Source of the DNA: Caldimonas manganoxidans ATCC BAA-369
GTDB taxonomy: Bacteria > Pseudomonadota > Gammaproteobacteria > Burkholderiales > Burkholderiaceae_C
Assembly: GCF_000381125.1 (NCBI RefSeq)
Contig: NZ_KB905931.1
Span: 62,001 to 126,000 of the forward strand
Direction: 5' to 3'
DNA length: 64,000 nucleotides
The notes under the pieces are model-generated. The model had not been told where the DNA came from. It ran no database searches and was given only the letters and a program-made list of their open reading frames with translations. Positions 20,054-30,375 of the stretch are shown here, in pieces (position 1 is the stretch's first letter; each line of letters starts with the position of its first letter). The translations under genes were made by a program, and so were the position numbers.

Positions 20054-20884
20054 TCAGGCACTGGGAGCTTGCACCTTGCGGATCGGGTGCAGGATCATCT
20101 GTTCTTGCTGTGAGGGGGCCTGCTCGGCACTGGGCGCCCCGGATGCCGCGCTCCAGCCCGGATCGGGGATGGATTCGAAGACTTCTCGCAGACGCTGGCC
20201 CCAAGTGCTGCGGATCATACGGAAATAGCTGTCGTTTTCGTCGATGTGTAGGATACGCGAGGCGTGCAAGGAATCGGCCTCGTAGATCAGCAGGTCCAGC
20301 GGCAAGCCCACCGACAGATTGGACTTGAGCGTGGAATCCATCGAGATCAGGGCACACTTGGCGGCCTGTTCCAAGGGGGTGGCCGGGGTGATGACGCGGT
20401 CGATGATCGGTTTGCCGTACTTGGACTCGCCGATTTGGAAGTAACACACGCCGTCCAGTCCGGCCTCGACGAAGTTGCCGGCGGCGTACACATTGAACAG
20501 GCGCATCGGCTCGCCGCGGATCTGGCCGCCGAAGATGAGGTTGACGTTGAAGTCGATGCCGAAATTCTTCAGCGCATCGGCATCTCGCGCATAGACCTTG
20601 CGTACTGCCGCGCCGACGATGCGGGCAGCATCGAACATGCTACGGCAGTTCCAGATCGACACCGGTCCGTCGGGGCTGTCGATGGTTTCGGTGCGCAGCA
20701 GCTGTCGCACCGATTGCGTGATCGCCAGATTGCCGGCCGACAGCAGCACCATGGTCCGCTCGCCAGGCTGCTCGTAGACGGTCATCTTGCGGAACGTGGA
20801 AATCTGGTCCAGGCCCGCATTGGTGCGCGAGTCGGACAGGAACACCATGCCGGTGTCCAGGCGCATGGCCACGCAGTAGGTCAT
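20054..20884 (-). CDS. Anbu-type proteasome-related peptidase
   Basis: A 276-residue member of COG3484, the ancestral beta subunit (Anbu) family related to HslV and the 20S proteasome. Removal of the initiator Met would expose Thr1 (TYCVAMRLD). The SDSRTNAG motif supplies Asp17, and STFRKM supplies the lysine at 32/33, so the Ntn-hydrolase residues are in place. [14 protein letters not shown] is a further family block. Anbu proteins form open-ring or helical assemblies of uncertain substrate. They usually sit in a cluster with a transglutaminase-like protein, an alpha-E protein and an ATP-grasp protein; none is adjacent here. Instead the start overlaps the mutS stop in ATGA. Confidence 0.88.
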   Translation of the reverse strand: MTYCVAMRLDTGMVFLSDSRTNAGLDQISTFRKMTVYEQPGERTMVLLSAGNLAITQSVRQLLRTETIDSPDGPVSIWNCRSMFDAARIVGAAVRKVYARDADALKNFGIDFNVNLIFGGQIRGEPMRLFNVYAAGNFVEAGLDGVCYFQIGESKYGKPIIDRVITPATPLEQAAKCALISMDSTLKSNLSVGLPLDLLIYEADSLHASRILHIDENDSYFRMIRSTWGQRLREVFESIPDPGWSAASGAPSAEQAPSQQEQMILHPIRKVQAPSA

Positions 20885-23463
20885 GGGGATCTGCCTTGCA
20901 GGAGTTCTTTCAGACGGTACAGGGCGTCCAGCGCTTGGCGAGGCGACAAGGCGTCTGGCTGGAGCGCCGCCAGCGCTTCTTCGACGGCCGATGGGGCGGC
21001 CGCCGGCTCCGGCGGCGCTGGCGGGGGGGCAAACAGGTCGATCTGCGCGTGGCTGTGGCGCTGCTGGGCCTCCAGGGCCTCCAGCGTGGCGCGGGCCTGC
21101 CGCAACACGCTGGCCGGCATGCCGGCCAGGCGCGCCACCTGCACGCCGTAGCTGCGGCTGGCCGGTCCAGGCTGGATCTCGTGCAGAAACACGATGTCCT
21201 CGCCCGACTCGGCCGCCGACACATGCACGTTCAAGGCCCGTTCGTGCTTCACCGGAAACTCTGTCAGCTCGAAGTAGTGCGTGGCAAAGAGTGTGAACGA
21301 GCGATTCTTGTCATGCAAATGGCTGGCGATGCTGCCGGCCAGCGCCAGCCCATCGAAGGTGGAGGTGCCCCGGCCGATCTCGTCCATCAGCACCAGGGAA
21401 TGCTCGGTGGCACTGTGCAAAATGGCCGCCGCCTCGGTCATTTCGACCATGAAGGTGGACTGGGCATTGGCCAGATCGTCGGCCGCGCCGATGCGGGTGT
21501 GGATCGCGTCGATCGGGCCCAGGCGGCAGGAAGCCGCCGGCACGTAAGAGCCCATGGCCGCCAGCAACACGATCAAGGCCACTTGCCGCATGAAGGTGGA
21601 TTTGCCGCCCATGTTCGGGCCGGTGATGATGAGCATGCGCTTGCGCGCATCGAGCCGGCAGTCATTGGGCATGAAAGGGCCGGCGCCGGTTTCCAGCAAG
21701 CGGGCTTCGACCACGGGGTGGCGGCCGCGCTCGATTTCGATGCAAGGTTCGCGCACGAACTCGGGTCGGCACCAATTCAGCGTCATGGCCCGTTCGGCCA
21801 GAGCGGCCAGGGCGTCCAGGGCGGCCAGCGAGCGGGCCAGCCGGGTCAGGGCCGGCACATGGACCTGCAGGGCGTCGAGCAGTTGTTCGTACAGCAGCTT
21901 CTCACGCGCCATTGCCCGCTCCTGCGCCGACAGGGCCTTGTCTTCGAAGGCTTTGAGTTCGGGCGTGATGTAGCGCTCGGCGTTCTTCAGGGTTTGGCGG
22001 CGCTGGTAGTCCGCCGGCACTTTGTCGATCTGGCCTTGGGTGACTTCGATGTAAAAGCCGTGCACCTTGTTGAACTGCACGCGCAAATTGGCGATGCCGG
22101 TGCGCTCGCGCTCACGTGCTTCCAGGTCGATCAGGAATGCGTCGCAGTGTTGGCTGATCGCGCGCAGTTCATCCAGCTCGGCATCGAAGCCGGGGGCGAT
22201 CACACCGCCGTCGCGCAGCCAAACGGCCGGCTCCTCGGCCAAAGCGCGTTGCAGCAAGTCGGCGGCGGCCGGCGCCGGACTCAGGGCTTCGGCCAGCTCG
22301 GCCAGCAGCCCCACCGGGGGCTGCGGCAGCGTGGCGCGCAACGCGGGCAAGGCCAGCAGCGTGGCGCGCAGGCCGGCCAGCTCACGCGGGCGCACCTGGC
22401 GCAGCGCCAATCGTGCGGTGATGCGCTCGACATCGCTGACCTGCCGCAGCGCCTCGCGCAGCGCCTCGATGCCATGGTCGATGAAGGCGGCGATGGCGGC
22501 GTGACGGCGCTCGGCCTGCGTGCGGTCGCGCTGGGGATGGGTGAGCCAGCGCCGCAGCGCTCGGCTGCCCATGCCGGTGCGGCAGGTGTCCAGCAGCGAC
22601 AGCACGGTGGGGCTGTCCTCGCCACGCAGGGTTTGGGTGAGTTCCAGATTGCGGTGCGTGGCCGGCGGCAGCTCCAGCAGCTCGCTGGCGCGCTCCACGC
22701 GCAGCTCGCTGACATGGGCCAGGGCGCGGCCTTGGGTGTGCTCGGCATAGCTGAGCAGGGCGGCTGCGGCCGCATGGGCCACGCGCAGGTCTTGCGCGTT
22801 GTAGCCTGCCAGGCTGGCCACTTTGAACTGCTCACACAGCTTGCGCCGACCGAGCGCCGAGTCGAACTGCCAGGCCGGCCGGCGCGTCAGCGCGATGCGC
22901 GACTGCAAGACCGCTGGTGGCAGGTCCTCGCCGGTGGCCAGCAGTTCGGCAGCATTCAGCCGTGCCAGCCAGGTGGCCAGCTCGCGGGCCGAGCATTCGG
23001 TGAGCCCCAGTTGTCCGTGGGTCAGACCCAGCCAGGCCAAACCGAAAGTGGCGCCTTGACGGTGCAGCGCCAGCAACAGGGTGTCGGCTTTGTCGGCCAG
23101 CAGTTCGGTGTCGGTGACGGTGCCCGGGGTGACCACGCGCACCACTTTGCGCTCTACTGGGCCCTTGGCGCTGGCCACGTCGCCCACTTGCTCGGCGATG
23201 GCCACGGCTTCGCCCAGTTTGATCAGCTTGGCCAAGTAATTCTCGACCGCATGCACCGGGACGCCGGCCATCACGATGGGTTGACCGGCGCTGTGGCCGC
23301 GGGTGGTCAGCGTGATGTCGAGCAGGCGGTTGGCCTTGACCGCATCGTCGAAAAAGAGCTCATAGAAATCGCCCATCCGATAGAAGACGAGCGTTTCGGG
23401 AAATTCGGCCTTGATGCGCAGGTACTGCTGCATCATCGGCGTGTGCTGGCTGAAGTCCTGCAT
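20881..23463 (-). CDS. mutS: DNA mismatch repair protein MutS
   Basis: Mismatch-recognition ATPase of 860 residues, full length for the family. The N-terminal mismatch-contact motif GDFYE includes Phe33 and Glu35. The ATPase domain shows [13 protein letters not shown] (Walker A) and [16 protein letters not shown] (Walker B with signature), then ATHYFELTE. The C-terminal segment after an Ala/Pro-rich linker is the tetramerisation region. The downstream Anbu gene is translationally coupled to it. Confidence 0.97.
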   Translation of the reverse strand: MQDFSQHTPMMQQYLRIKAEFPETLVFYRMGDFYELFFDDAVKANRLLDITLTTRGHSAGQPIVMAGVPVHAVENYLAKLIKLGEAVAIAEQVGDVASAKGPVERKVVRVVTPGTVTDTELLADKADTLLLALHRQGATFGLAWLGLTHGQLGLTECSARELATWLARLNAAELLATGEDLPPAVLQSRIALTRRPAWQFDSALGRRKLCEQFKVASLAGYNAQDLRVAHAAAAALLSYAEHTQGRALAHVSELRVERASELLELPPATHRNLELTQTLRGEDSPTVLSLLDTCRTGMGSRALRRWLTHPQRDRTQAERRHAAIAAFIDHGIEALREALRQVSDVERITARLALRQVRPRELAGLRATLLALPALRATLPQPPVGLLAELAEALSPAPAAADLLQRALAEEPAVWLRDGGVIAPGFDAELDELRAISQHCDAFLIDLEARERERTGIANLRVQFNKVHGFYIEVTQGQIDKVPADYQRRQTLKNAERYITPELKAFEDKALSAQERAMAREKLLYEQLLDALQVHVPALTRLARSLAALDALAALAERAMTLNWCRPEFVREPCIEIERGRHPVVEARLLETGAGPFMPNDCRLDARKRMLIITGPNMGGKSTFMRQVALIVLLAAMGSYVPAASCRLGPIDAIHTRIGAADDLANAQSTFMVEMTEAAAILHSATEHSLVLMDEIGRGTSTFDGLALAGSIASHLHDKNRSFTLFATHYFELTEFPVKHERALNVHVSAAESGEDIVFLHEIQPGPASRSYGVQVARLAGMPASVLRQARATLEALEAQQRHSHAQIDLFAPPPAPPEPAAAPSAVEEALAALQPDALSPRQALDALYRLKELLQGRSP

Positions 23464-23514
23464 CGGCGCGGCGAATTCGGTGGAGGATGGGCGCAGGCGC
23501 TGGGGCCCGCCCGG

Positions 23515-24489
23515 TCACATCGGCGCGTCGTCTTTGCGGGTGGCTTTGGGCTCGGTTTCGTTTTTACGGATGCGTACCGGCCCTTTCTTGGGTTGGGGAG
23601 CCGCGATGGCCGCCGCCAAGGCGCTCACCACGGCAGGGGCCTCTGGCGCGGCCGCGGGCGCATCGTCCCCTTGCCCTTTGATCACGCGGGAGTAGGGCGC
23701 CAGGATCTGGACCATTTGGCCATAGATGCGTGGCGTGCCGGCCACCACCTCGCGCTGGTGCAGGAAGTCGCTGTCGCCGGTGAAGTTGCCGATCAGACCG
23801 CCGGCTTCGGTGACCATGAGGGCGCCGGCGGCCACATCCCAGGGGCTGAGGCCCATCTCGAAGAAGCCGTCGTAGTAGCCCGCGGCCACGTAGCACAGGT
23901 CCAGTGCGGCCGCGCCGGGGCGACGCAGACCGGCGCAGGCCTGGCTCATCTCCTCGAACATCTTCAGGTAGCGCTTGAGGTTGTCGCCCTTGCGGAAGGG
24001 AAAGCCCGTGCCGATCAAAGCCTCGCTCATGCGCACCCGTTTGGAGACACGGATGCGCTTGTCGTTGAGGTAGGCGCCACGACCTCTGGAGGCATAGAAA
24101 AGATCGTTGCGCGTTGGGTCGTAGACGACGGCTTGCTGGATTTGACCGCGCACGGCCAGGGCGATGGACACCGCATAGACCGGAAAGCCGTGAATGAAGT
24201 TGGTGGTGCCGTCCAGCGGGTCGATGATCCAGACATGGTCGCTGTCTTTGTTGCCGTGGGCGCGTCCGGATTCCTCGGCCAGGATGCCGTGGTGGGGGTA
24301 GGCCGTCAACAAGGTTTCGATGATGGCCTGTTCGCTGGCATGGTCGACCTCGGTGACGAAGTCGTTGGGCGAGGACTTGGCGCTGACGCGCAACAGGTCC
24401 AGATCCAGCGAGGCGCGGTTGATGATGGCACCGGCTGCACGGGCGGCCTTGATGGCCGTGTTGAGCATGGGATGGAGCGCTTGGGACAT
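23515..24489 (-). CDS. suhB: inositol-1-monophosphatase family protein (SuhB)
   Basis: A Mg-dependent phosphatase of the SuhB type, 324 residues from ATG 24489; an internal ATG at 24468 ([13 protein letters not shown]) aligns with the usual start. Metal-binding motifs are [19 protein letters not shown] and [17 protein letters not shown]. In E. coli, SuhB also acts with Nus factors in rRNA antitermination. The C-terminus is longer than usual: after YSRVIKGQ there is an Ala/Pro-rich, then Lys/Arg-rich extension of about 50 residues. It is divergent from trmJ across 159 bases. Confidence 0.93.
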   Translation of the reverse strand: MSQALHPMLNTAIKAARAAGAIINRASLDLDLLRVSAKSSPNDFVTEVDHASEQAIIETLLTAYPHHGILAEESGRAHGNKDSDHVWIIDPLDGTTNFIHGFPVYAVSIALAVRGQIQQAVVYDPTRNDLFYASRGRGAYLNDKRIRVSKRVRMSEALIGTGFPFRKGDNLKRYLKMFEEMSQACAGLRRPGAAALDLCYVAAGYYDGFFEMGLSPWDVAAGALMVTEAGGLIGNFTGDSDFLHQREVVAGTPRIYGQMVQILAPYSRVIKGQGDDAPAAAPEAPAVVSALAAAIAAPQPKKGPVRIRKNETEPKATRKDDAPM

Positions 24490-24648
24490 GGGCGGAACCT
24501 GTGCGGACGCGAGCAATGAGAGGACTGGCAACGAAAAAGAGCGCCGGCTGGCCTTGGGCAGGACGAATCGCCAAGGCGCAGCACCAAAGATAATGACGAT
24601 TTTATCCATCCCCGTGTTGCGCCGCCGGTTGGGCGAGCCGTTGCTTCC

Positions 24649-25377
24649 ATGCCCGATGTCACGCGTTTCATCCTCGTTCAGACCAGCCACCCTGGCAACG
24701 TGGGCGCCGCCGCCCGAGCGATGAAGGTGATGGGGTTTTCCGAACTGGTGCTGGTGCGCCCACGCCATGCGGATGTGCTGGTGCAGGAGGAGACCATTGC
24801 GATGGCCAGTGGCGCGGCCGACATCCTGGCGCGCGCGCGTATCGTCGATTCCTTGGCCGAGGCCTTGGAAGGTGTCACCTTTGCCTGTGCCACGGCGATG
24901 ATCCCGCGCGATTTCGGCCCACCGACGTATGCGCCGCGAGAGCTGTTGCCCACCTTGGCCGCTGGCGATCATGCCGTGGGCTTGGTGTTTGGCTCGGAGC
25001 GCTACGGATTGAGCAACGAGGATGTCTATCGCTGCCATGCGGTGCTGAGCATTCCGACGGCTCCGGGCTACGGCTCGCTCAACCTGGCCCAGGCCGTGCA
25101 GCTGTTGGCCTATGAATGGCGTCAGGCGCTGGGCGGCTTCGAAGTGCCGCCACGCGCGGCCGATCGTGCGCGGGCGGACGGTCGTTCCGTGCAAGGCTTG
25201 CTGGCACACTGGGAGGAGGCCTTGGTGGCGATTGGCTTTCTCGACCCGTCGGCACCGAAGAAGCTGATGCCTCGGCTGAATCAGATCTTCAACCGCGCCG
25301 GCCTTGCGCCCGAGGAAGTGCACATCCTGCGAGGCATTGCCAAGGCCATGCTCGAGCGCGGCCGCTCGTCCCGGTGA
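24649..25377 (+). CDS. trmJ: tRNA (cytidine/uridine-2'-O-)-methyltransferase TrmJ
   Basis: A SPOUT-class RNA methyltransferase of 242 residues that modifies position 32 of the anticodon loop. The family start [19 protein letters not shown] is followed by the knot motifs [16 protein letters not shown] and [19 protein letters not shown]. The C-terminal helical extension typical of TrmJ is present, which distinguishes it from TrmL. It is divergent from suhB; suhB-trmJ adjacency is common in this order. cysE follows on the same strand after 137 bases. Confidence 0.93.
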   Translation: MPDVTRFILVQTSHPGNVGAAARAMKVMGFSELVLVRPRHADVLVQEETIAMASGAADILARARIVDSLAEALEGVTFACATAMIPRDFGPPTYAPRELLPTLAAGDHAVGLVFGSERYGLSNEDVYRCHAVLSIPTAPGYGSLNLAQAVQLLAYEWRQALGGFEVPPRAADRARADGRSVQGLLAHWEEALVAIGFLDPSAPKKLMPRLNQIFNRAGLAPEEVHILRGIAKAMLERGRSSR

Positions 25378-25439
25378 TCTCGACCCCGTTGTCATCAGGG
25401 CCCCGGGCGCCCGGCCGAGCAGCCGGCTGGCCGCATCGG

Positions 25440-25445
25440 TACACT
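25440..25445 (+). promoter_or_regulatory. candidate -10 box for cysE
   Basis: TACACT lies about 70 bases before the cysE ATG in the 137-base gap after trmJ. A GC-rich inverted repeat (GCCGGCC / GGCTGGCC, near 25412-25433) just upstream could be the trmJ terminator stem, without a T-run. Confidence 0.3.
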
Positions 25446-25514
25446 GAGCCGTGATCGACACCGCACCTGAGACTGAGACACAGCACCTGAACTCAGCGCC
25501 TTGGCCACCTCACC

Positions 25515-26282
25515 ATGTTCAAACACCTCCGAGAAGACATCGCCTGCATCCTGGAGCGCGATCCGGCCGCACGGTCGGCCTGGGAGGTGCTCACCTGTTA
25601 TCCCGGCTTGCATGCGCTGACGCTGCACCGGCTGGCCCATTGGTGCTGGACGCACGGGCTGCGCTGGACGGGGCGTTTTCTATCGCACCTGAACCGTTTT
25701 TTCACCGGCATCGAGATCCACCCCGGCGCGCGCATCGGTCGGCGGGTCTTCATCGACCATGGCATGGGCGTGGTGATCGGCGAGACGGCCGAAGTTGGCG
25801 ATGACTGCACCATCTACCAAGGGGTCACCCTGGGCGGTACGTCCTTGACCAAGGGGGCCAAGCGGCACCCCACCTTGGGGCGCGGTGTCATCGTGGGGGC
25901 CAATGCGCAAGTGTTGGGCGGGTTCACCGTCGGCGATGGCGCGCGCATCGGCTCCAATGCGGTGGTGGTCAAAGAGGTGCCGCCCGGGGCCACTGCGGTG
26001 GGCAATCCGGCGCGCATCTTGCACAAAGAGGCCGATGCCCAACGAGAAGAGGCGGCCGCCAAAATGGGGTTTTCAGCCTATGGCGTGACGCAGAGCGACG
26101 ACCCGGTGTCGCAGGCCATCCGGGGCCTGGTGGACAATGCGGCCAGCCACGAGCATCAGATCGCCCTGCTGTGGCAGGCCATCGAGAAGCTGTCCAACAG
26201 CCGCCGCTCGGACTGCGTGCCCAGCGATGCCCATACCACCGAGCAGTTCGATGCCGAGTCGCTGAACCAATTGGTCAAGTAG
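25515..26282 (+). CDS. cysE: serine O-acetyltransferase
   Basis: Makes O-acetylserine for cysteine synthesis, 255 residues. The short N-terminal helical domain ([21 protein letters not shown]) marks the EpsC-like short form. The left-handed beta-helix contains [30 protein letters not shown] with the catalytic His/Asp, and ends in [10 protein letters not shown]-terminal extension of about 60 residues with no known motif follows. Its last 8 bases overlap the convergent mog gene. Confidence 0.95.
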   Translation: MFKHLREDIACILERDPAARSAWEVLTCYPGLHALTLHRLAHWCWTHGLRWTGRFLSHLNRFFTGIEIHPGARIGRRVFIDHGMGVVIGETAEVGDDCTIYQGVTLGGTSLTKGAKRHPTLGRGVIVGANAQVLGGFTVGDGARIGSNAVVVKEVPPGATAVGNPARILHKEADAQREEAAAKMGFSAYGVTQSDDPVSQAIRGLVDNAASHEHQIALLWQAIEKLSNSRRSDCVPSDAHTTEQFDAESLNQLVK

Positions 26283-26880
26283 CTCGGGCCGGACGCACGG
26301 CGTTCTTCGGCCGGAAGGCTTTGCAGACGGCCTCGTCGGTTTCCAGGTAGGGGCCGCCGAGCAAGTCGATGCAATAAGGCACGGCAGCGAAGATGCCGTG
26401 GACCACGGGGCGGCCCTCGGCGTCTTTCAAGCCTTCGAGCGTCTCGGCGATGGACTTGGGCTGGCCAGGCAGGTTGATGATCAAGGTCTGGCGGCGGATG
26501 ACGGCCACTTGGCGCGACAGAATCGCCGTGGGCACGAAGCGCAGGCTGATCTGCCGCATCTGCTCACCAAACCCCGGCATCTCGCGGTCGGCCACGTCCA
26601 GCGTGGCTTCCGGGGTGACATCGCGCGGGGCCGGGCCGGTGCCCCCAGTGGTGAGCACCAGGTCGCAGCCGCGTTCGTCCACCAGCTCGCGCAACGTGGC
26701 GGCGATGCCTTCCCGCTCGTCGGGGATGAGCCGGGTTTCCCAAGTGATGGGATTGCGCAAGGCGCGGCTCAGCCATTCCTGCAAGGCCGGGATACCTTGG
26801 TCTTCATAGACGCCTCGTGAGGCGCGGTCGCTGATCGAGACCAGGCCGATGCGGACGGGGTCGAAGTTCGAGGGGCTCAT
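26275..26880 (-). CDS. mog: molybdopterin adenylyltransferase
   Basis: A MogA-type enzyme of 201 residues that activates molybdopterin by adenylylation before molybdenum insertion. Motifs [33 protein letters not shown] and [13 protein letters not shown] are diagnostic. It follows darP by 3 bases. Its product is needed for the molybdenum cofactor of the assimilatory nitrate reductase encoded at 40-43 kb, although the genes are not linked in an operon. Confidence 0.95.
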   Translation of the reverse strand: MSPSNFDPVRIGLVSISDRASRGVYEDQGIPALQEWLSRALRNPITWETRLIPDEREGIAATLRELVDERGCDLVLTTGGTGPAPRDVTPEATLDVADREMPGFGEQMRQISLRFVPTAILSRQVAVIRRQTLIINLPGQPKSIAETLEGLKDAEGRPVVHGIFAAVPYCIDLLGGPYLETDEAVCKAFRPKNAVRPARAT

Positions 26881-26883
26881 GGG

Positions 26884-27447
26884 TCAGAGATCGTGGTCGC
26901 TGCGGGCCGACTCGGTGAGGAGGTGGCCCTTGAGGTACTGGAACAGTTCGCGATAGGCCCGGCCGCTGCGCTGCTCGGGAGTGCTTGCGGCATCCTTGCG
27001 GGCGGCGCGGATCAGGCTGCGCAATTGCTGGGCATCGCTGCCGGGGTGAGCGGCCATCCAGCGGGTGAGCGCCTCGTCCTCGGCCAGCAGTTCGGTGCGC
27101 CAGCGCTCGGTTTCATGCAGCGCGAGGCTGTCCGTGGCGCGGCCCAGTTTCATCTCGGCCACGGCCTCGCGCACGGGCTCGGGGTCGATCTGGCGCATCA
27201 GTTTGCCGATGTATTGCATCTGCCGGCGCCGCCCTTCATGGGAGCGGGTGCGCTTGTATTCCTGCACCGCCTGCCGCAGCGACTCGGGCAAGGCCAGTCG
27301 CTCCAAACGGCTGTCGGGCAGCTGGACGAGATCCTCACCCAAGGCCTGCAGCTCGTGCATGAGCTGCTTGAGCCGTGTCTTGCTCGGGCGCTCTTGGGGC
27401 TGCGCCGCGTCGGGCTCGTCGAAAGATCGGTGGGATGGCGCAGACAT
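26884..27447 (-). CDS. darP: dual-action ribosomal maturation protein DarP (YjgA, DUF615)
   Basis: A 187-residue basic, helical protein of the YjgA family that associates with late 50S assembly intermediates. It shows PSKTRLKQLMHELQALGEDLVQL near residues 22-44 and the conserved RRRQMQYIGKLMRQID block. I use ATG 27447. It is divergent from pmbA (104 bases apart), the same pairing seen in many gamma- and betaproteobacteria. Confidence 0.93.
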   Translation of the reverse strand: MSAPSHRSFDEPDAAQPQERPSKTRLKQLMHELQALGEDLVQLPDSRLERLALPESLRQAVQEYKRTRSHEGRRRQMQYIGKLMRQIDPEPVREAVAEMKLGRATDSLALHETERWRTELLAEDEALTRWMAAHPGSDAQQLRSLIRAARKDAASTPEQRSGRAYRELFQYLKGHLLTESARSDHDL

Positions 27448-27551
27448 GTGTGAGGCCAAGGGGAAGACAAAAAAACTCGAAGCTGCGGTGCTCGCTATCA
27501 TAAGCCCGGGTCTTCCCTGTTCATGCGTGCAATCCTTCTGACACATCCTCC

Positions 27552-28940
27552 ATGCTGTCCACCGCTTCATGCTCCGACACGCCCCACAGCGGGTTTGCCT
27601 ACAGCCGCGACCAGTTCCGCGAACTCGTGGAGACGAGCTTGACGCTGGCGCGCACCTTGGGCGCCAGCGATGCGGCGGTGGAGGTCTCCGAAGGGGTGGG
27701 CTTGTCGGTGTCGGTGCGTAAGGGGCAGATCGAGAACGTCGAGCGCAATCGCGACAAGTCGATCGGGGTGACGGTCTATATCGGCCAGCGGCGCGGCAAT
27801 GCGAGCACCTCGGATTTTTCGCCGGCGGCCATCGAGCAGACGGTGCGGGCGGCCTATGACATCGCCCGCTTCACGGCCGAGGACCCAGCCGCCGGTTTGC
27901 CCGACGAGGCGGATTTGGCGCTGGGCGAGGCCGCCGAGCGCGACTTGGATCTGTTCCACCCCTGGGCCCTGGATGCCGCCGCAGCGGCCGAATTGGCCTT
28001 GCGCTGTGAAGCGGCGGCCTTTGCCGTGGACAAGCGCATCACCAATTCCGAAGGGGCCGGCGTGTCGGCTCAGCAATCCCATTTCTTTGCGGGCAACACG
28101 CGCGGCTTCCGCGGTGGTTATGCCAGTTCGCGGCACTCGCTGTCGGTCGCCCCCATCGCCGGCCGGGGCGCGCACATGCAGCGCGACGCTTGGTACAGCT
28201 CGATGCGCGACCCGGCCGACCTGGCCTCGCCCGAGGCGGTTGGGCGTTATGCGGCCGAGCGCGCGTTGTCGCGGCTGCATGCGCGCAAGATTCCCACCTG
28301 CGAGTGCCCGGTGCTGTTCGAATCGACGTTGGCCGCCGGGTTGTTGGGCGCATTCGTGCAGGCCACCAGCGGCGGGGCGCTGTACCGCAAGGCATCCTTC
28401 CTGGTCGACAGCTTGGGGCAGCAAGTCTTTCCCGAGCATGTGGACATCCATGAAGATCCGCACATTCCCAAAGGCAAAGGCAGCGCTCCTTTCGACGATG
28501 AGGGGGTGCTGACCCGGCCGCGCCGTGTGGTCGAAGCCGGCGTGGTGCAAGGCTACTTTCTGTCGAGCTATTCGGCGCGCAAGCTGGGGCTGCGCACCAC
28601 GGGGCATGCGGGCGGATCGCAGAACCTGCGTTTGAGCAGCCGCCTCACGCAGGCCGACGACGATCTGGAGGCCATGCTGCGCAAGCTGCACCGCGGCCTG
28701 TTCGTGATCGAGCTCATGGGGCAGGGCGTGAACTACGTGACCGGCGATTACTCCCGCGGGGCTGCTGGCTTTTGGGTGGAGAACGGCCGCATCGCCTACC
28801 CGGTGCAGGAAATCACCATCGCTTCCAATCTGCGCGAGATGTTCCAACGCATCGTCGCCGTGGGAGCCGATGCTTACACGCTGGGATCGAAAACCATCGG
28901 CTCGGTCTTGATCGAGCGCATGAAGGTAGCCGGTTCCTGA
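27552..28940 (+). CDS. pmbA: metalloprotease PmbA (TldE)
   Basis: A TldD/TldE family protein of 462 residues. With TldD it degrades or matures small peptides such as microcins and toxin/antitoxin components. The N-terminal half contains VEVSEGVGLSVSVRKGQIENVERN and the central region GYASSRHSLSVAPIAG. The C-terminal domain has PFDDEGVLTRPRRVVEAGVVQGYFLSSYSARKLG and GVNYVTGDYSRGAAGFWVENG. TldE subunits lack the HExxxH zinc motif of TldD, and none is seen here. tldD is not in the window. Confidence 0.94.
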   Translation: MLSTASCSDTPHSGFAYSRDQFRELVETSLTLARTLGASDAAVEVSEGVGLSVSVRKGQIENVERNRDKSIGVTVYIGQRRGNASTSDFSPAAIEQTVRAAYDIARFTAEDPAAGLPDEADLALGEAAERDLDLFHPWALDAAAAAELALRCEAAAFAVDKRITNSEGAGVSAQQSHFFAGNTRGFRGGYASSRHSLSVAPIAGRGAHMQRDAWYSSMRDPADLASPEAVGRYAAERALSRLHARKIPTCECPVLFESTLAAGLLGAFVQATSGGALYRKASFLVDSLGQQVFPEHVDIHEDPHIPKGKGSAPFDDEGVLTRPRRVVEAGVVQGYFLSSYSARKLGLRTTGHAGGSQNLRLSSRLTQADDDLEAMLRKLHRGLFVIELMGQGVNYVTGDYSRGAAGFWVENGRIAYPVQEITIASNLREMFQRIVAVGADAYTLGSKTIGSVLIERMKVAGS

Positions 28941-29022
28941 GACCCAGCTGAAAGCGTGATGACGCTTGAAGCCAGGCTTATCACGAAGTGCTGAGCAAGA
29001 CCTGAAAAAGCCGTCGGACTCG

Positions 29023-29058
29023 GTGATTCCTCCAAGCGGAATCACCCTCGAGCGAGGG
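29023..29058 (+). promoter_or_regulatory. adjacent palindromes upstream of the first takP
   Basis: GTGATTCC-N7-GGAATCAC (29023-29045) is immediately followed by CCCTCG-AG-CGAGGG (29045-29058). Both are perfect and lie 15-50 bases upstream of a TAGAAT hexamer, a good position for operators controlling takP. No T-run follows, so a terminator is less likely. Confidence 0.45.
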
Positions 29059-29073
29059 TCTGCTCATCGTTCC

Positions 29074-29079
29074 TAGAAT
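29074..29079 (+). promoter_or_regulatory. candidate -10 box of the first takP
   Basis: TAGAAT, 44 bases before the ATG at 29124. An AGGAG-like ribosome site (ACAGGAGC) lies before the start. No clear -35 hexamer. Confidence 0.45.
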
Positions 29080-29123
29080 CGCCCGGCCTACGGGCTTCAT
29101 CCATAGCAATACAGGAGCTTTCC

Positions 29124-30203
29124 ATGGAACGTCGTTCCTTCATCCGCACGGCCGGCTTGGCTGGCGTGCTTGCTGCCGGGGCCGCTCCGGCAGTCCATGC
29201 CCAACCTGTGGTTCGCTGGCGCTGTGCTTCGAGCTTCCCGAAGACCCTGGACACCATTTACGGCGGGGCCGAGACGTTTGCCAAGAAGGTTCATGACATG
29301 TCAGGGGGCAAGTTCCAGGTCTCGGTGCATGCCGGTGGCGAACTGATGCCTCCGTTTGGCATCGTCGACGCGCTGCAAAACGGCACGGTCGAGATGGGGC
29401 ATACCGTGCCCTACTACTACTTCGGCAAGGATCCGACCTTCGCGATCGGCGCAGCCATCCCCTTCGGCCTGAACTCGCGCCAGATGACCGCCTGGATGTT
29501 CGAGGGCAATGGCTTGAAGCTGATGCGTGAGTTCTACGCGCAGTACAACATCATCAACTTCGCCGGCGGCAACACCGGCGCGCAGATGGCCGGCTGGTTC
29601 CGCAAGGAGATCAACACGGTCAACGACTACAAGGGCCTGAAGTTCCGCATCGGCGGTTTTTCGGGCGAAGTGATCAAGCGCCTGGGCGGCGTGCCGCAAA
29701 ACATCCCCGGCGGCGAGATCTATCAGGCGCTGGAGAAGGGCACGATCGACGCGGCCGAGTGGATCGGTCCGTATGACGATCAGAAGCTGGGCTTCAACAA
29801 GGTGGCGCCTTTCTACTATTACCCCGGCTGGTGGGAAGGCGGCCCGCAGATCGACTTCTTCATCAACATCAAGGCCTATGAGGCCCTGTCCTCCGAATAC
29901 AAGGCCATCGTGGAGGCTGCGGCCACTTACGCCCATGTGGAGATGCAGGCCAAGTATGACGCCCGCAACCCCGTGGCCCTCAAGCAGCTCGTGGCGGCCA
30001 AAACCCAGCTGAAGGCCTTCCCGAAGCCGGTGATCGATGCCGCCTTCAAGGAAGCCATGGCGCTGTATTCGGAGCTGTCGGCCAAGAACCCGAACTGGAA
30101 GAAGGTCTACACGGACTACGCCAACTTCCGTCGCGATCAGAACCTGTGGTTCCGCTTCACCGAGGCCCAGTTCGACCGGTACATGCAATCGGCCAAGCTG
30201 TGA
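29124..30203 (+). CDS. takP: TRAP transporter substrate-binding protein, TakP-like (copy 1)
   Basis: A periplasmic receptor of 359 residues with a twin-arginine-type signal (MERRSFIRTAGLAG) ending AVHAQ. It matches the TakP subfamily, which binds 2-oxo acids such as pyruvate with a cation: RWRCASSFPKTLDTIYGGAE, GGNTGAQMAGWFRKEINTV, YQALEKGTIDAAEWIGPYDD and YYYPGWWEGGPQ are close to the family consensus. A C-terminal long helix provides the dimer contacts in known TakP. It is followed by a terminator and a second copy. Its likely membrane partners, dctQ and dctM, are encoded convergently at 31.8-34.2 kb. The precise ligand is inferred only. Confidence 0.88.
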   Translation: MERRSFIRTAGLAGVLAAGAAPAVHAQPVVRWRCASSFPKTLDTIYGGAETFAKKVHDMSGGKFQVSVHAGGELMPPFGIVDALQNGTVEMGHTVPYYYFGKDPTFAIGAAIPFGLNSRQMTAWMFEGNGLKLMREFYAQYNIINFAGGNTGAQMAGWFRKEINTVNDYKGLKFRIGGFSGEVIKRLGGVPQNIPGGEIYQALEKGTIDAAEWIGPYDDQKLGFNKVAPFYYYPGWWEGGPQIDFFINIKAYEALSSEYKAIVEAAATYAHVEMQAKYDARNPVALKQLVAAKTQLKAFPKPVIDAAFKEAMALYSELSAKNPNWKKVYTDYANFRRDQNLWFRFTEAQFDRYMQSAKL

Positions 30204-30240
30204 GCCTGATCGACCGCGCCTGAGCCCCCGGGTTCGGGAT

Positions 30241-30273
30241 GAAAGCCCCCCTTATGGCGGGGCTTTCTTTTTT
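30241..30273 (+). terminator. rho-independent terminator after takP copy 1
   Basis: GAAAGCCCC, a 9-base loop and GGGGCTTTC form a 9-bp stem followed by six T residues. It isolates copy 1 from copy 2, so each has its own promoter. Confidence 0.85.
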
Positions 30274-30375
30274 GGGGCGCCCCCCGCACCAGCCCTTCGC
30301 CCGCGGGTGGGCGACCATGGGCGTTGGCCAGTCCGACCGCGGCGATGGCCATGACGGCGCCAAGCTGAATTGATC

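Noticed and set aside
20896-24519. Long plus-strand open frame opposite mutS and suhB (about 1,200 codons)
   Set aside because: Antisense to mutS and suhB, which have all family motifs; no start signal or domain supports it.
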